From Bacteroidales bacterium (GTDB taxonomy: Bacteria; Bacteroidota; Bacteroidia; Bacteroidales; Tenuifilaceae): a stretch of DNA of 31,923 nucleotides. The DNA lies in contig DQHR01000044.1 in assembly GCA_003531155.1 (NCBI GenBank), forward strand, positions 1-31,923. Reading direction: 5' to 3'. Numbering within the stretch: position 1 is the stretch's first letter; every line of letters begins with the position of its first letter. The position numbers and the translations under genes are program-made. Shown here piece after piece: positions 24,624-31,443 of this stretch. The notes below the pieces were generated by a model, which worked only from the letters and a program-made list of their open reading frames with translations, was not told the origin of the DNA and ran no database searches.

Positions 24624-25715
24624 TTGAAAAAGTTTTTTTACATATTATTGATAACCACAAGCCTATTTATAAGCGGAGCCTTTCAGGTTTTTGGGCAAGA
24701 TTTACCCATGGCATGTGTTGGAAGCGAAGAGAGTTATTGGGTAAAGGGATTTAACGGACACAGCAATTTTTCTTGGAGAATAATTGATCCCAACAATAAT
24801 ATTGTACCTCCATCTTTTTATACATTAATTGGGAGAGGAGATACTGTTCAAATTACTTGGGATGAGTCGTTAATAGGGGGTGTTTATACTTTTGAAGTAA
24901 CAGAAACGCCCGATGATCTTGGATGTGGAACAGCCGCTCCATATACTCAAGAAATTGTATTGAATACTCCTACAATAAATATCCCATTCGAAGGTGTTCC
25001 AACAACTGTTGCGGTATGTTATCCTAATATTGCAGAATTAGATCCTGGTCTTTTTAGCAATTACCTTTGGCAGGACGGTTCAACAAATCGAATATACTAT
25101 ACAGGCGAATCAGGAACCTATCAGGTTAAACTCACTGATATGAGCCAAAGTTGTTCTTACAATGAAATTGAGGCTACCATTAATCCTTTGCCGAGTGTTT
25201 GGCTAGGGAACGATACAATACTAATTGGCGATCAATCTCTTGTTCTTGATGCATATAATCCAACAGTTCTAACTTACCAATGGAGCACTAGCGATAATTT
25301 ATCGGCAATTACAGTGTTTAGCAATCCGCAACCTCAAACTATTTGGGTAAAAGTTACCGACGATAAAGGTTGTTCTAATTCTGATACAATTCGTATAAGC
25401 AATGCAGATTTTAAAAATTTACGTATTCCTGCTGCCTTTACCCCCAATGGCGATGGTATAAATGATAAATGGTATTTCCCTGCACCGCCAAAAGGATCTC
25501 AACAGGATTTATATCCATATTTTGATGAGGTCGAAGTAAAAGTGTATAACCGATGGGGAAAATTGGTTTGGGAGTCAAAGAAGAATTTTATAGCATGGGA
25601 CGGAAACGATTTAAGTGGAAAGACGCTTCCAATGGACTCATATCACTATATAATTAAGTTTAAAGTAGAAGGACAGACTTACATGTATAAAGGTTCAATT
25701 ACAATAGTTCGATAA
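24624..25715 (+). CDS. Type IX-secreted surface protein with gliding-motility-associated (type B) C-terminal domain
   Basis: A 363-residue exported protein. The signal peptide is KKFFYILLITTSLFISGAF following the start; the start codon is TTG, because no in-frame ATG lies close upstream and the next in-frame Met is beyond the signal peptide. Residues about 25-180 and 185-262 look like Ig/PKD-type beta domains (SYWVKGFNGHSNFSWRI, ending in TIWVKVTDDKGCSNSDTIRI). The last ~95 residues are a type B CTD: IPAAFTPNGDGINDKW, VKVYNRWGKLVWES, WDGNDLSGKTLP, YHYIIKF and a final YKGSITIVR. This domain targets proteins to the type IX secretion system and the cell surface. It is 24 bp before the PorP/SprF gene; type B CTD proteins are known to work with such partners. 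It is short for this class, so it may be an anchor or cap rather than a large adhesin. Confidence 0.92.
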   Translation: MKKFFYILLITTSLFISGAFQVFGQDLPMACVGSEESYWVKGFNGHSNFSWRIIDPNNNIVPPSFYTLIGRGDTVQITWDESLIGGVYTFEVTETPDDLGCGTAAPYTQEIVLNTPTINIPFEGVPTTVAVCYPNIAELDPGLFSNYLWQDGSTNRIYYTGESGTYQVKLTDMSQSCSYNEIEATINPLPSVWLGNDTILIGDQSLVLDAYNPTVLTYQWSTSDNLSAITVFSNPQPQTIWVKVTDDKGCSNSDTIRISNADFKNLRIPAAFTPNGDGINDKWYFPAPPKGSQQDLYPYFDEVEVKVYNRWGKLVWESKKNFIAWDGNDLSGKTLPMDSYHYIIKFKVEGQTYMYKGSITIVR

Positions 25716-25739
25716 TAAAAGTAGCAATCTGGAGGAAAT

Positions 25740-26744
25740 ATGGAAGATATGCTAAAGAAAAAAAATATATTAACTGTTCTTGCTGTATTTGTTGCAGCGC
25801 TTGGGTTCGCCCAGCAGCAACCAGTTTATAGTCAGTACATGCTTAATACCTATTTGGTTAATCCTGCAGTAGCCGGAGCCGAGGGTTTAACAGCATTTAA
25901 CCTCACTGCTCGAAAGCAATGGGCTGGATATGTTGAAGGCCCTAGTACATATGCTGTTAGTGCTCAGACACGAATACTTAAAACAAGTTTCAGGAATCGA
26001 TCACGGTTAATCAAAGCCAGAGTTAGAAAGCGTCGACCAAGTGGCAAGGTTGGACTAGGAGGATTTATTTACAACGATATTAATGGACGTGTTCGTAGAA
26101 CAGGGCTTCAGGGAACATACGCATACCATATATACATGCGAGATTATCAGCTTAGCTTTGGTGCATCGGTTTCGTTCTATCAGTTTAGTATCAATGTCAA
26201 ACAAACAGATACATACGATATAGAAAAAGGAATCTACGATCCTCTCATTGGGAAAAATCAGAAAATTTCACCAGATGCTAATGTTGGAGTGTTACTTAGT
26301 AATGAAAAGTTCTATGCTGGTATTTCTGCAACATCTCTTTTTCAAAGTTCAATACAGTTTGGTGGGAGTGGAAACCCTAATGATGCTTATAGAATTTTAA
26401 GACAATACTACCTAATTGGGGGATATAGGATTGAACCTTATAAAAGCGCTTTTGCTGTGGAACCATCAATACTATTCACCACTAACGAAAGATTTCAACG
26501 TGCTTTGGACTTTAATGTTAAAGGGTATTATAAACAGGATTATTGGGTGGGGGTTTCTTTTCGCACCTCAGGTGCTGTTGTTATGATGTTTGGTGCAAGG
26601 TATCAGAAGTTTACATTTGGTTATGCTTTCGACCAAAGTTTTAGCGATGTATCAACTCTTGCTAAATTTGGGTCGCACGAGTTTATGATTGGTTATAAGT
26701 TAGGAGAAACTGCACGTAGATATCGTTGGTTAAATAGGTTCTAG
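25740..26744 (+). CDS. PorP/SprF family type IX secretion outer-membrane protein
   Basis: A 334-residue outer-membrane protein. A signal peptide (KKKNILTVLAVFVAALGFAQ) precedes QQPVYSQYMLNTYLVNPAVAGAEG, the hallmark opening of PorP/SprF proteins, and the rest alternates in the amphipathic way of a beta barrel (YAYHIYMRDYQLSFGASVSFYQFSI, FTFGYAFDQSFSDVS, GSHEFMIGYKLG). In this family SprF is needed for secretion or anchoring of its cognate surface protein. An unusually good ribosome binding site, GGAGG at 25731-25735, lies 4 bp before the ATG at 25740; an ATG at 25749 is the alternative start. It follows the type B CTD gene by 24 bp and ends in a terminator, so the two form an operon. Confidence 0.93.
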   Translation: MEDMLKKKNILTVLAVFVAALGFAQQQPVYSQYMLNTYLVNPAVAGAEGLTAFNLTARKQWAGYVEGPSTYAVSAQTRILKTSFRNRSRLIKARVRKRRPSGKVGLGGFIYNDINGRVRRTGLQGTYAYHIYMRDYQLSFGASVSFYQFSINVKQTDTYDIEKGIYDPLIGKNQKISPDANVGVLLSNEKFYAGISATSLFQSSIQFGGSGNPNDAYRILRQYYLIGGYRIEPYKSAFAVEPSILFTTNERFQRALDFNVKGYYKQDYWVGVSFRTSGAVVMMFGARYQKFTFGYAFDQSFSDVSTLAKFGSHEFMIGYKLGETARRYRWLNRF

Positions 26745-26775
26745 AAACTCACAGGATTTTAAAGTATTAAAACTC

Positions 26776-26802
26776 AACATCGCTTATAAGGCGATGTTTT
26801 TT
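26776..26802 (+). terminator. Rho-independent terminator
   Basis: 8-bp stem AACATCGC (26776-26783) with GCGATGTT (26791-26798), 7-nt loop, followed by a T run. It ends the type B CTD / PorP operon ahead of lgt. Confidence 0.85.
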
Positions 26803-26905
26803 GTTTACTATATCATTACGAATAGTTTTATATAACACTATAAGCTATATTTACATCAAAATTGAAAGCACATATTCTTTTAGTTCTTAATAAATACTTT
26901 TATCA

Positions 26906-27703
26906 ATGATACTAGCTTCAATTCATTGGGATGTTAATCCTGAAATTATTCGTATTGGTAGTTTTGCAATACGTTACTATGGCGTTTTATGGGCTTTATC
27001 ATTTTATCTTGGTTATATAATATTTAATAGTTTTGTTAAAAGAGAAGGTTTAAAAGAAGGCTTTCTCGATTCATTAACTATATACACTGCAATCGGAACC
27101 ATTCTTGGTGCTCGATTGGGTCACTGCCTTTTTTATGAACCAAATTACTATTTAAGCCATCCGATAGAAATCCTTAAAATATGGCAAGGAGGACTTGCTA
27201 GCCACGGTGCGGCTATTGGTATTATCATTGCGCTTATTCTATTTAGCAGAAAATGGAAGGTTTCCGTAATATATGTTTTGGATAGGATTGTTATTACCGT
27301 TGCGCTAGCAGGTATTTTAATCCGTATTGGAAATCTTATGAATTCCGAAATATATGGAGTTGAAACAAGCCTCCCTTGGGGCTTTGTGTTCGAACGAAAT
27401 GGAGAGATGTTTCCTAAACACCCCACGCAGCTTTACGAGGCGTTTATGTATCTTCTAATTTTTGTTATGCTGTATATTGTATACATAAAGGAGAAAAGCA
27501 AGCCAAAGCAAGGATTGCTTTTTGGACTTTTCCTGTCAACACTTTTTACTGCTAGATTTTTTATCGAGTTTTTAAAAGAACCACAGGTAGAATTTGAAAA
27601 GTCGATGATGCTTAATATGGGGCAATGGCTGAGCATTCCTTTTGTTTTAGCAGGAATAGGTTTTATAATTTTCTCGTTGAGAAGGAAAGAGGAGAAAGTT
27701 TAA
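26906..27703 (+). CDS. lgt: Prolipoprotein diacylglyceryl transferase
   Basis: A 265-residue integral membrane enzyme with about seven hydrophobic helices. It moves diacylglycerol from phosphatidylglycerol to the lipobox cysteine of prolipoproteins, the first step of lipoprotein maturation; the TlpA-like protein in this window would be a substrate. Family signatures are present: IRYYGVLWALSF, GARLGHCLFYEP, GGLASHGAAIG, the RIGNLMNSEIYG signature and HPTQLYEAF. The signature has Ile where proteobacterial enzymes have Gly before Arg, which is usual in Bacteroidota. The start ATG at 26906 fits the family N-terminus. It converges on the SDR gene with 8 bp between the stops and no terminator visible. 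Confidence 0.97.
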   Translation: MILASIHWDVNPEIIRIGSFAIRYYGVLWALSFYLGYIIFNSFVKREGLKEGFLDSLTIYTAIGTILGARLGHCLFYEPNYYLSHPIEILKIWQGGLASHGAAIGIIIALILFSRKWKVSVIYVLDRIVITVALAGILIRIGNLMNSEIYGVETSLPWGFVFERNGEMFPKHPTQLYEAFMYLLIFVMLYIVYIKEKSKPKQGLLFGLFLSTLFTARFFIEFLKEPQVEFEKSMMLNMGQWLSIPFVLAGIGFIIFSLRRKEEKV

Positions 27704-27711
27704 AAAGGTAG

Positions 27712-28728
27712 TTAACTTAGTTTTTTATTTATAAAAACGTCTCCTATAAATTTTACTGCTTCAGGAATTGGGATAAATGTATATCCTATTTGATTTTTTA
27801 TTTTATTCGACGTGTAGTGGGTCTTAGCAAAAGCAGATTTAGTGTTTTCTTTAGATATCACAGCCCCTTTGCCAGCAATTGTTCCAAAAAATTTAATTAA
27901 AGGATAAGCAAAATTAATTAGCCAAGGCTTTATTTCAAAAAAAGGAGTCTTTTTTCTTAACTCGATGGCAATGAGACTAAATATATCCTTGTAGCTGAGA
28001 TTTTCGGAGTTTAGAATAAATCGCTCATTCTTAATTGAGTTCTGTTGGGTGAGTAAAACCATCGTTTTAGCAACATCTCTAACATCAACATAGCCTGTAA
28101 TACCGCTAGTATAAGCAGGCATTCCTTTTGCAATACGTCCAAAAAGTTGACCGCTCCCACTATCCCATCGGCCGGGACCAAGAATTACTGAAGGATTAAC
28201 GATTATTACTCTTAAACCATTCTCTGCTCCTCGCCAAACTTCCATCTCGCCAAAAAATTTACTTTTAGCATATGCACTTTTCCCCTTGGTTTTTGTCCAT
28301 GAACAAGATTCATCAACAACCCCTTTTTCGTTTGAATCGCCTAAAGCAGCAATTGAACTAACATGGCACAGCGTATTAACATTATTTTGAATACAAGCAT
28401 CGACAACATTAGCGGTTCCTTTAACGTTGGTTTCAATAATCGAAAAAGAATCTTTTGGGTTAAACGAGACTATTGCTGCAGTATGGTATACAGTATCAAT
28501 CCCTTTTGTTGCCTCAAGTAAAGAAGAAAAATCGAGAAGATCCACATCAACCCAATCAATCTGGTTTAACAGACTTTCTGGACTTGAAGTGTAAATGGAG
28601 AAAACCTTCCTTACAAAATCTATTGACGAGTCCTTGCGCTTAGTGGCCCTGATTTTATTGCCCTGCTGAGCAAGTTCAAAAAGAAGATGTGAACCTGTTA
28701 AACCCGTACCCCCGGTTACAAGAATCAT
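27712..28728 (-). CDS. NAD(P)-dependent epimerase/dehydratase (extended SDR family)
   Basis: A 338-residue cytoplasmic oxidoreductase-fold protein. The N-terminal nucleotide-binding motif is TGGTGLTG (5-12), followed by VDLLD and YHTAAIVSF. The catalytic set is S124/S125 and Y153-x3-K157 (YAKSK). After that comes VNPSVILGPG, as in the extended SDR class that includes sugar epimerases, dihydroflavonol-reductase-like and sterol-dehydrogenase-like enzymes. The substrate is not clear; the sequence looks closer to DFR-like reductases than to UDP-sugar epimerases. It starts 6 bp after the stop of the YhbP-like gene, so both are likely transcribed from the promoter at 29213-29244. Confidence 0.9.
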   Translation of the reverse strand: MILVTGGTGLTGSHLLFELAQQGNKIRATKRKDSSIDFVRKVFSIYTSSPESLLNQIDWVDVDLLDFSSLLEATKGIDTVYHTAAIVSFNPKDSFSIIETNVKGTANVVDACIQNNVNTLCHVSSIAALGDSNEKGVVDESCSWTKTKGKSAYAKSKFFGEMEVWRGAENGLRVIIVNPSVILGPGRWDSGSGQLFGRIAKGMPAYTSGITGYVDVRDVAKTMVLLTQQNSIKNERFILNSENLSYKDIFSLIAIELRKKTPFFEIKPWLINFAYPLIKFFGTIAGKGAVISKENTKSAFAKTHYTSNKIKNQIGYTFIPIPEAVKFIGDVFINKKLS

Positions 28729-28734
28729 TTATGT

Positions 28735-29193
28735 TTAGTTTTGGAGGTTGATGTTTTGGAATAAAAGATCCTTTTTCCAGATTAACTTCTTTCCGAAACC
28801 AAGGCGATTATCAGTCATCTTAATATAAGTTAGATCAATAGCCCATAGATGAGTGTCCATAAGCATTGCAATAGGGAATCGTTTTAGGTAAGCGGATTTT
28901 ATTTTTTCAAGATATTCCCCTTTAGGCTCACTTATAATTCCCTGAAATTGTATTCCCTGTATCTTTCCCACAATTGAAGTCTCAAGAACAATACTACCTG
29001 CAACATAAATATTATGAGAAGCCTGCTGAATATGCTTTGTTTCAAAGTCGGAAGTGAAAACAAGGCTATTCTCTTCTGGCAGATAAACGTAAAAACAGTT
29101 TGCACACCAAGGCTCCTCTTCGAAGCTGGTTGCTAAAGTCAACACATGGTGTTTGTTGATAAATTCAACTATTTTTTTTTCGGGTGCGTTCAT
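28735..29193 (-). CDS. YhbP-like protein (pyridoxamine-5'-phosphate-oxidase fold, UPF0306 type)
   Basis: A 152-residue protein with the split-barrel fold of flavin-binding PNPOx-like proteins: FINKHHVLTLATSFEEEPWCANCFYVYLP, LVFTSDFETKHIQQAS and GIQFQGIISE match the YhbP group, whose cellular role is not established. The ORF is open to an ATG at 29244, but the likely promoter covers 29213-29244, so that ATG would be upstream of the transcript; the start at 29193 (MNAPEKKIVEF) agrees with family length. First gene of a two-gene operon with the SDR protein 6 bp downstream. Confidence 0.85.
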   Translation of the reverse strand: MNAPEKKIVEFINKHHVLTLATSFEEEPWCANCFYVYLPEENSLVFTSDFETKHIQQASHNIYVAGSIVLETSIVGKIQGIQFQGIISEPKGEYLEKIKSAYLKRFPIAMLMDTHLWAIDLTYIKMTDNRLGFGKKLIWKKDLLFQNINLQN

Positions 29194-29212
29194 CGTTGTT
29201 ATCAAAGAAAGA

Positions 29213-29244
29213 CAAAGGTAACAAATGGCATGAAAATAATCCAA
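29213..29244 (-). promoter_or_regulatory. Bacteroidota-type promoter for the YhbP-like/SDR operon
   Basis: On the minus strand: TTG (29242-29244), 21 bp, TACCTTTG (29213-29220). Both halves fit. It predicts a start of transcription around 29205, just ahead of the ATG at 29193, which decides between the two possible start codons. Confidence 0.65.
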
Positions 29245-29292
29245 GCCAAATCAAAAAACTATCAGTATCAGTTAAATGATTGATAATTTAAA

Positions 29293-29323
29293 TTGACTAA
29301 TTAACCTTTATAGCATATCTTTC
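29293..29323 (+). promoter_or_regulatory. Bacteroidota-type promoter for the VanZ-like gene
   Basis: TTG at 29293-29295, 20 bp, TATCTTTC at 29316-29323; one mismatch (final C for G) to TAnnTTTG. The ATG follows 24 bp later. Confidence 0.5.
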
Positions 29324-29347
29324 GGGTAAATTATATTGGTGTAGAGG

Positions 29348-29743
29348 ATGAGAAGAATCTGGCGTAATCATTGGAAGTCTATCATTTGGGCAATTTTTAT
29401 TTTAGTACTTTGTAGTATTCCTGGCAACCAGATTAACAAAGTAAAGATTATTGATATTCCCCAGTTCGATAAGTTTGTACACTTCTTTTTCTACTTTGTA
29501 TTTACATTACTCCTAATTTCTGAAAACAACAAGCTGAAATTGCAAAAAAATGTCACTGTTGATGCGATTCTAATTGCTGCTTCAATTTCTTTAGGCTATG
29601 GTGGCATAATTGAAATAATGCAAAAAGAGTTATTTATAAATAGAGGAGCAGATATTTGGGATATGGTCGCAAATACTATTGGTTTCCTTGTTGCCGCCAT
29701 TAGTTACCGAAGCGTGAATAAAGTTACTGATCGTTACATTTAG
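29348..29743 (+). CDS. VanZ-like family membrane protein
   Basis: A 131-residue inner-membrane protein with about four helices: one at 11-25, then FDKFVHFFFYFVFTLLL with the conserved D-K-x2-H-F, then ISLGYGGIIEIMQ and NRGADIWDMVANTIGFLVAAI. The pattern G-x3-E-x2-Q followed by R-x2-D-x2-D-x3-N-x2-G is the VanZ signature. The family is named after the teicoplanin-resistance gene vanZ, but most chromosomal members have no known link to resistance, and this one should not be read as a resistance gene. It stands alone, with its own promoter, divergent from the YhbP-like operon. Confidence 0.88.
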   Translation: MRRIWRNHWKSIIWAIFILVLCSIPGNQINKVKIIDIPQFDKFVHFFFYFVFTLLLISENNKLKLQKNVTVDAILIAASISLGYGGIIEIMQKELFINRGADIWDMVANTIGFLVAAISYRSVNKVTDRYI

Positions 29744-30059
29744 TTGCTTGTTGAATAAGGTAAAGTCAATTTCCATAAAAATTATTTGTCCCTTCATCTT
29801 TCCTAAAATACTTCATTGAATAGTTTAAGAAAACAGGCGGTCTAATTTAATAATTATCAGGTAAGTGCGAATTTTTTTAAAAACGAATACTTGGCTACGA
29901 ACAACAATCAACTTATTTTGTTAGATTTGTGCACTTGTTTTTATTAACAATGTGGAAAGATTTGACTGATTGCAACCACAGAAAAAAAATGCTAAAACAG
30001 AGCAAAACCGCCTGCAATCTTCAATCCTTCCTTTTTATTAACCCTTTAAAAAGAGAACA
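29744..30059 (+). promoter_or_regulatory. metK upstream region and leader
   Basis: 316 bp without a gene. A -7 element TAGATTTG (exact TAnnTTTG) lies at 29922-29929; a -33 element at the right distance is not evident (TTGG at 29891 is 28 bp away). Transcription from it would give a leader of about 125 nt that contains the structured element at 29951-30019. The part from 29744 to about 29920 shows nothing I can name. A reading frame at 29929-30114 runs through the leader into metK in another frame and is not a gene. Confidence 0.5.
29951..30019 (+). ncRNA. Structured metK leader RNA, candidate SAM-responsive element
   Basis: Three pairings are visible: TGTGG (29951-29955) with CCACA (29976-29980); GATTGCA (29968-29974) with TGCAATC (30013-30019), a perfect 7-bp stem; and TGCT (29990-29993) with AGCA (30001-30004) inside it. 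The first two cross each other, so an H-type pseudoknot is possible. The segments GCAACC and TGCTAAA recall the conserved P3/J3-4 strands of the SAM-I (S-box) riboswitch, but its P1, kink-turn P2 and P4 are not recognisable, and the SAM-II consensus does not fit either. Just downstream, CTTTTT (30031-30036) can pair with AAAAAG (30048-30053), 6 nt before the ATG, which could hide the ribosome binding region. A role in metK feedback control is inferred from position. Confidence 0.5.
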
Positions 30060-31319
30060 ATGGGATATTTATTTACATCCGAAAGCGTTTCGGAAGGTCA
30101 TCCAGATAAAGTAGCCGACCAAATATCAGATGCTCTGCTTGATGAGTTTTTACGCCAAGATCCAGATTCGAAAGTAGCTTGCGAAACTCTTGTTACAACA
30201 GGATTGGTTGTACTTAGTGGAGAGGTAAAAACCAAAGCATATGTTGATGTTCAGGAAGTTGCGCGTAGGGTGATTCGAAGAATCGGCTATACAAAGCACG
30301 AATATCGGTTTGACTCAGAATCATGTGCTGTTATTTCGAGTATTCATGAACAATCACCAGATATCAATCAAGGAGTTGTTAGAGCAAAAGAAGAAGATCA
30401 AGGTGCTGGAGATCAGGGTATGATGTTTGGGTATGCTTGTCGCGAAACCGACGAATATATGCCTTTAACACTTGTGCTTTCGCACGTTTTGTTGTTAGAA
30501 CTTGCTAAGATTCGTCGCGAAGGCAAACAGATGCTTTACCTTCGTCCTGATGCAAAGAGTCAGGTAACCCTTGAGTATGATGATAACAATAACCCGTTAA
30601 GAATTCATACCATTGTTGTTTCTACCCAACACGATGACTTTGATGAGGAGAAATCAATGCTTTCAAAGATTAAGGCCGATGTTCAAAACATCCTTATCCC
30701 AAGAACTAAAGCGTTATTCCCTGAAAGAATTCAAAAGTTGTTTAAAGATGACTACATTCTGCATGTAAACCCTACAGGTAAATTTGTTATTGGTGGACCT
30801 CATGGAGATACAGGCTTAACTGGTCGTAAGATTATTGTTGATACCTATGGTGGCAAGGGTGCTCACGGTGGGGGAGCGTTTTCAGGAAAAGATTCATCAA
30901 AAGTTGATCGCTCTGCAGCTTATGCTGCACGTCATATTGCAAAAAATCTTGTTGCAGCAGGAGTTGCTGATGAGATTCTAGTTCAGGTTGCATATGCTAT
31001 TGGTGTTGCTCAACCTGTTGGACTCTTTGTTAACACTTATGGAACAGCAAAAGTTAAATTATCAGACGGAGAAATTGCAAAGAAAATAGATGGTTTATTC
31101 GATATGCGTCCAGCAGCAATTGTAAAACGTTTTGGATTGAAGAATCCTATCTTTGAGGAAACTGCATCGTATGGACATATGGGACGTGACTATAAAAAAG
31201 CGATGGTTCGTTTTGTTGAAGCAGGTAACGGCGGAAAATCCTTCGAAAAAGAAGTTGAACTTTTTACATGGGAGAAACTCGATTATGTTGACAAAATAAA
31301 ATCCACTTTTGGACTATAA
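30060..31319 (+). CDS. metK: S-adenosylmethionine synthetase
   Basis: A 419-residue cytoplasmic enzyme that makes SAM from methionine and ATP. Motifs: SESVSEGHPDKVADQISDA at the N-terminus (H14 and the metal/ATP site), the hexapeptide region GAGDQGMMFGYA, the phosphate loop GGGAFSGKDSSKVDRSAAY, and IGGPHGDTGLTGRK. The length is greater than the E. coli enzyme but usual in Bacteroidota. The ATG is preceded by AAAAAGAGAACA, and the preceding leader carries a structured RNA. The radical SAM enzyme of this window consumes its product. The gene is followed by a terminator, so it is a single-gene transcript. Confidence 0.98.
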   Translation: MGYLFTSESVSEGHPDKVADQISDALLDEFLRQDPDSKVACETLVTTGLVVLSGEVKTKAYVDVQEVARRVIRRIGYTKHEYRFDSESCAVISSIHEQSPDINQGVVRAKEEDQGAGDQGMMFGYACRETDEYMPLTLVLSHVLLLELAKIRREGKQMLYLRPDAKSQVTLEYDDNNNPLRIHTIVVSTQHDDFDEEKSMLSKIKADVQNILIPRTKALFPERIQKLFKDDYILHVNPTGKFVIGGPHGDTGLTGRKIIVDTYGGKGAHGGGAFSGKDSSKVDRSAAYAARHIAKNLVAAGVADEILVQVAYAIGVAQPVGLFVNTYGTAKVKLSDGEIAKKIDGLFDMRPAAIVKRFGLKNPIFEETASYGHMGRDYKKAMVRFVEAGNGGKSFEKEVELFTWEKLDYVDKIKSTFGL

Positions 31320-31340
31320 ACTCAACAAAAATTAAATATT

Positions 31341-31369
31341 AAAGGCATCTTTTCTAGGATGCCTTTTTT
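31341..31369 (+). terminator. Rho-independent terminator
   Basis: 9-bp stem AAAGGCATC (31341-31349) with GATGCCTTT (31358-31366), 8-nt loop, then a T run to 31369. It ends metK. Confidence 0.9.
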
Positions 31370-31407
31370 GCTAAATACTAGAGTGGTAAACTAAACGTTA
31401 TTTTTCT

Positions 31408-31415
31408 TAGGTTTG
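31408..31415 (+). promoter_or_regulatory. -7 promoter element (TAGGTTTG) for the GldA-like gene
   Basis: An exact TAnnTTTG match 28 bp before the ATG at 31444, behind the metK terminator. No TTG is seen at the matching -33 position. Confidence 0.4.
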
Positions 31416-31443
31416 CAATTTAATTGTGATTATATCTAGTATC

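Noticed and set aside
29194..29244. Upstream ATG extending the YhbP-like protein by 17 residues
   Set aside because: The extension lies over the likely promoter and does not match the family N-terminus.
29348..29743. VanZ-like gene as antibiotic resistance
   Set aside because: Only the family fold is shared; no vancomycin cluster genes are present and most VanZ-like proteins are not resistance factors.
29951..30019. Calling the metK leader a canonical SAM-I or SAM-II riboswitch
   Set aside because: Only short core-like segments match; the P1, kink-turn and P4 of SAM-I and the SAM-II consensus could not be laid out on the sequence.
29929..30114. 61-residue ORF across the metK leader
   Set aside because: It overlaps the metK start in another frame, has no family resemblance, and runs through the structured leader.
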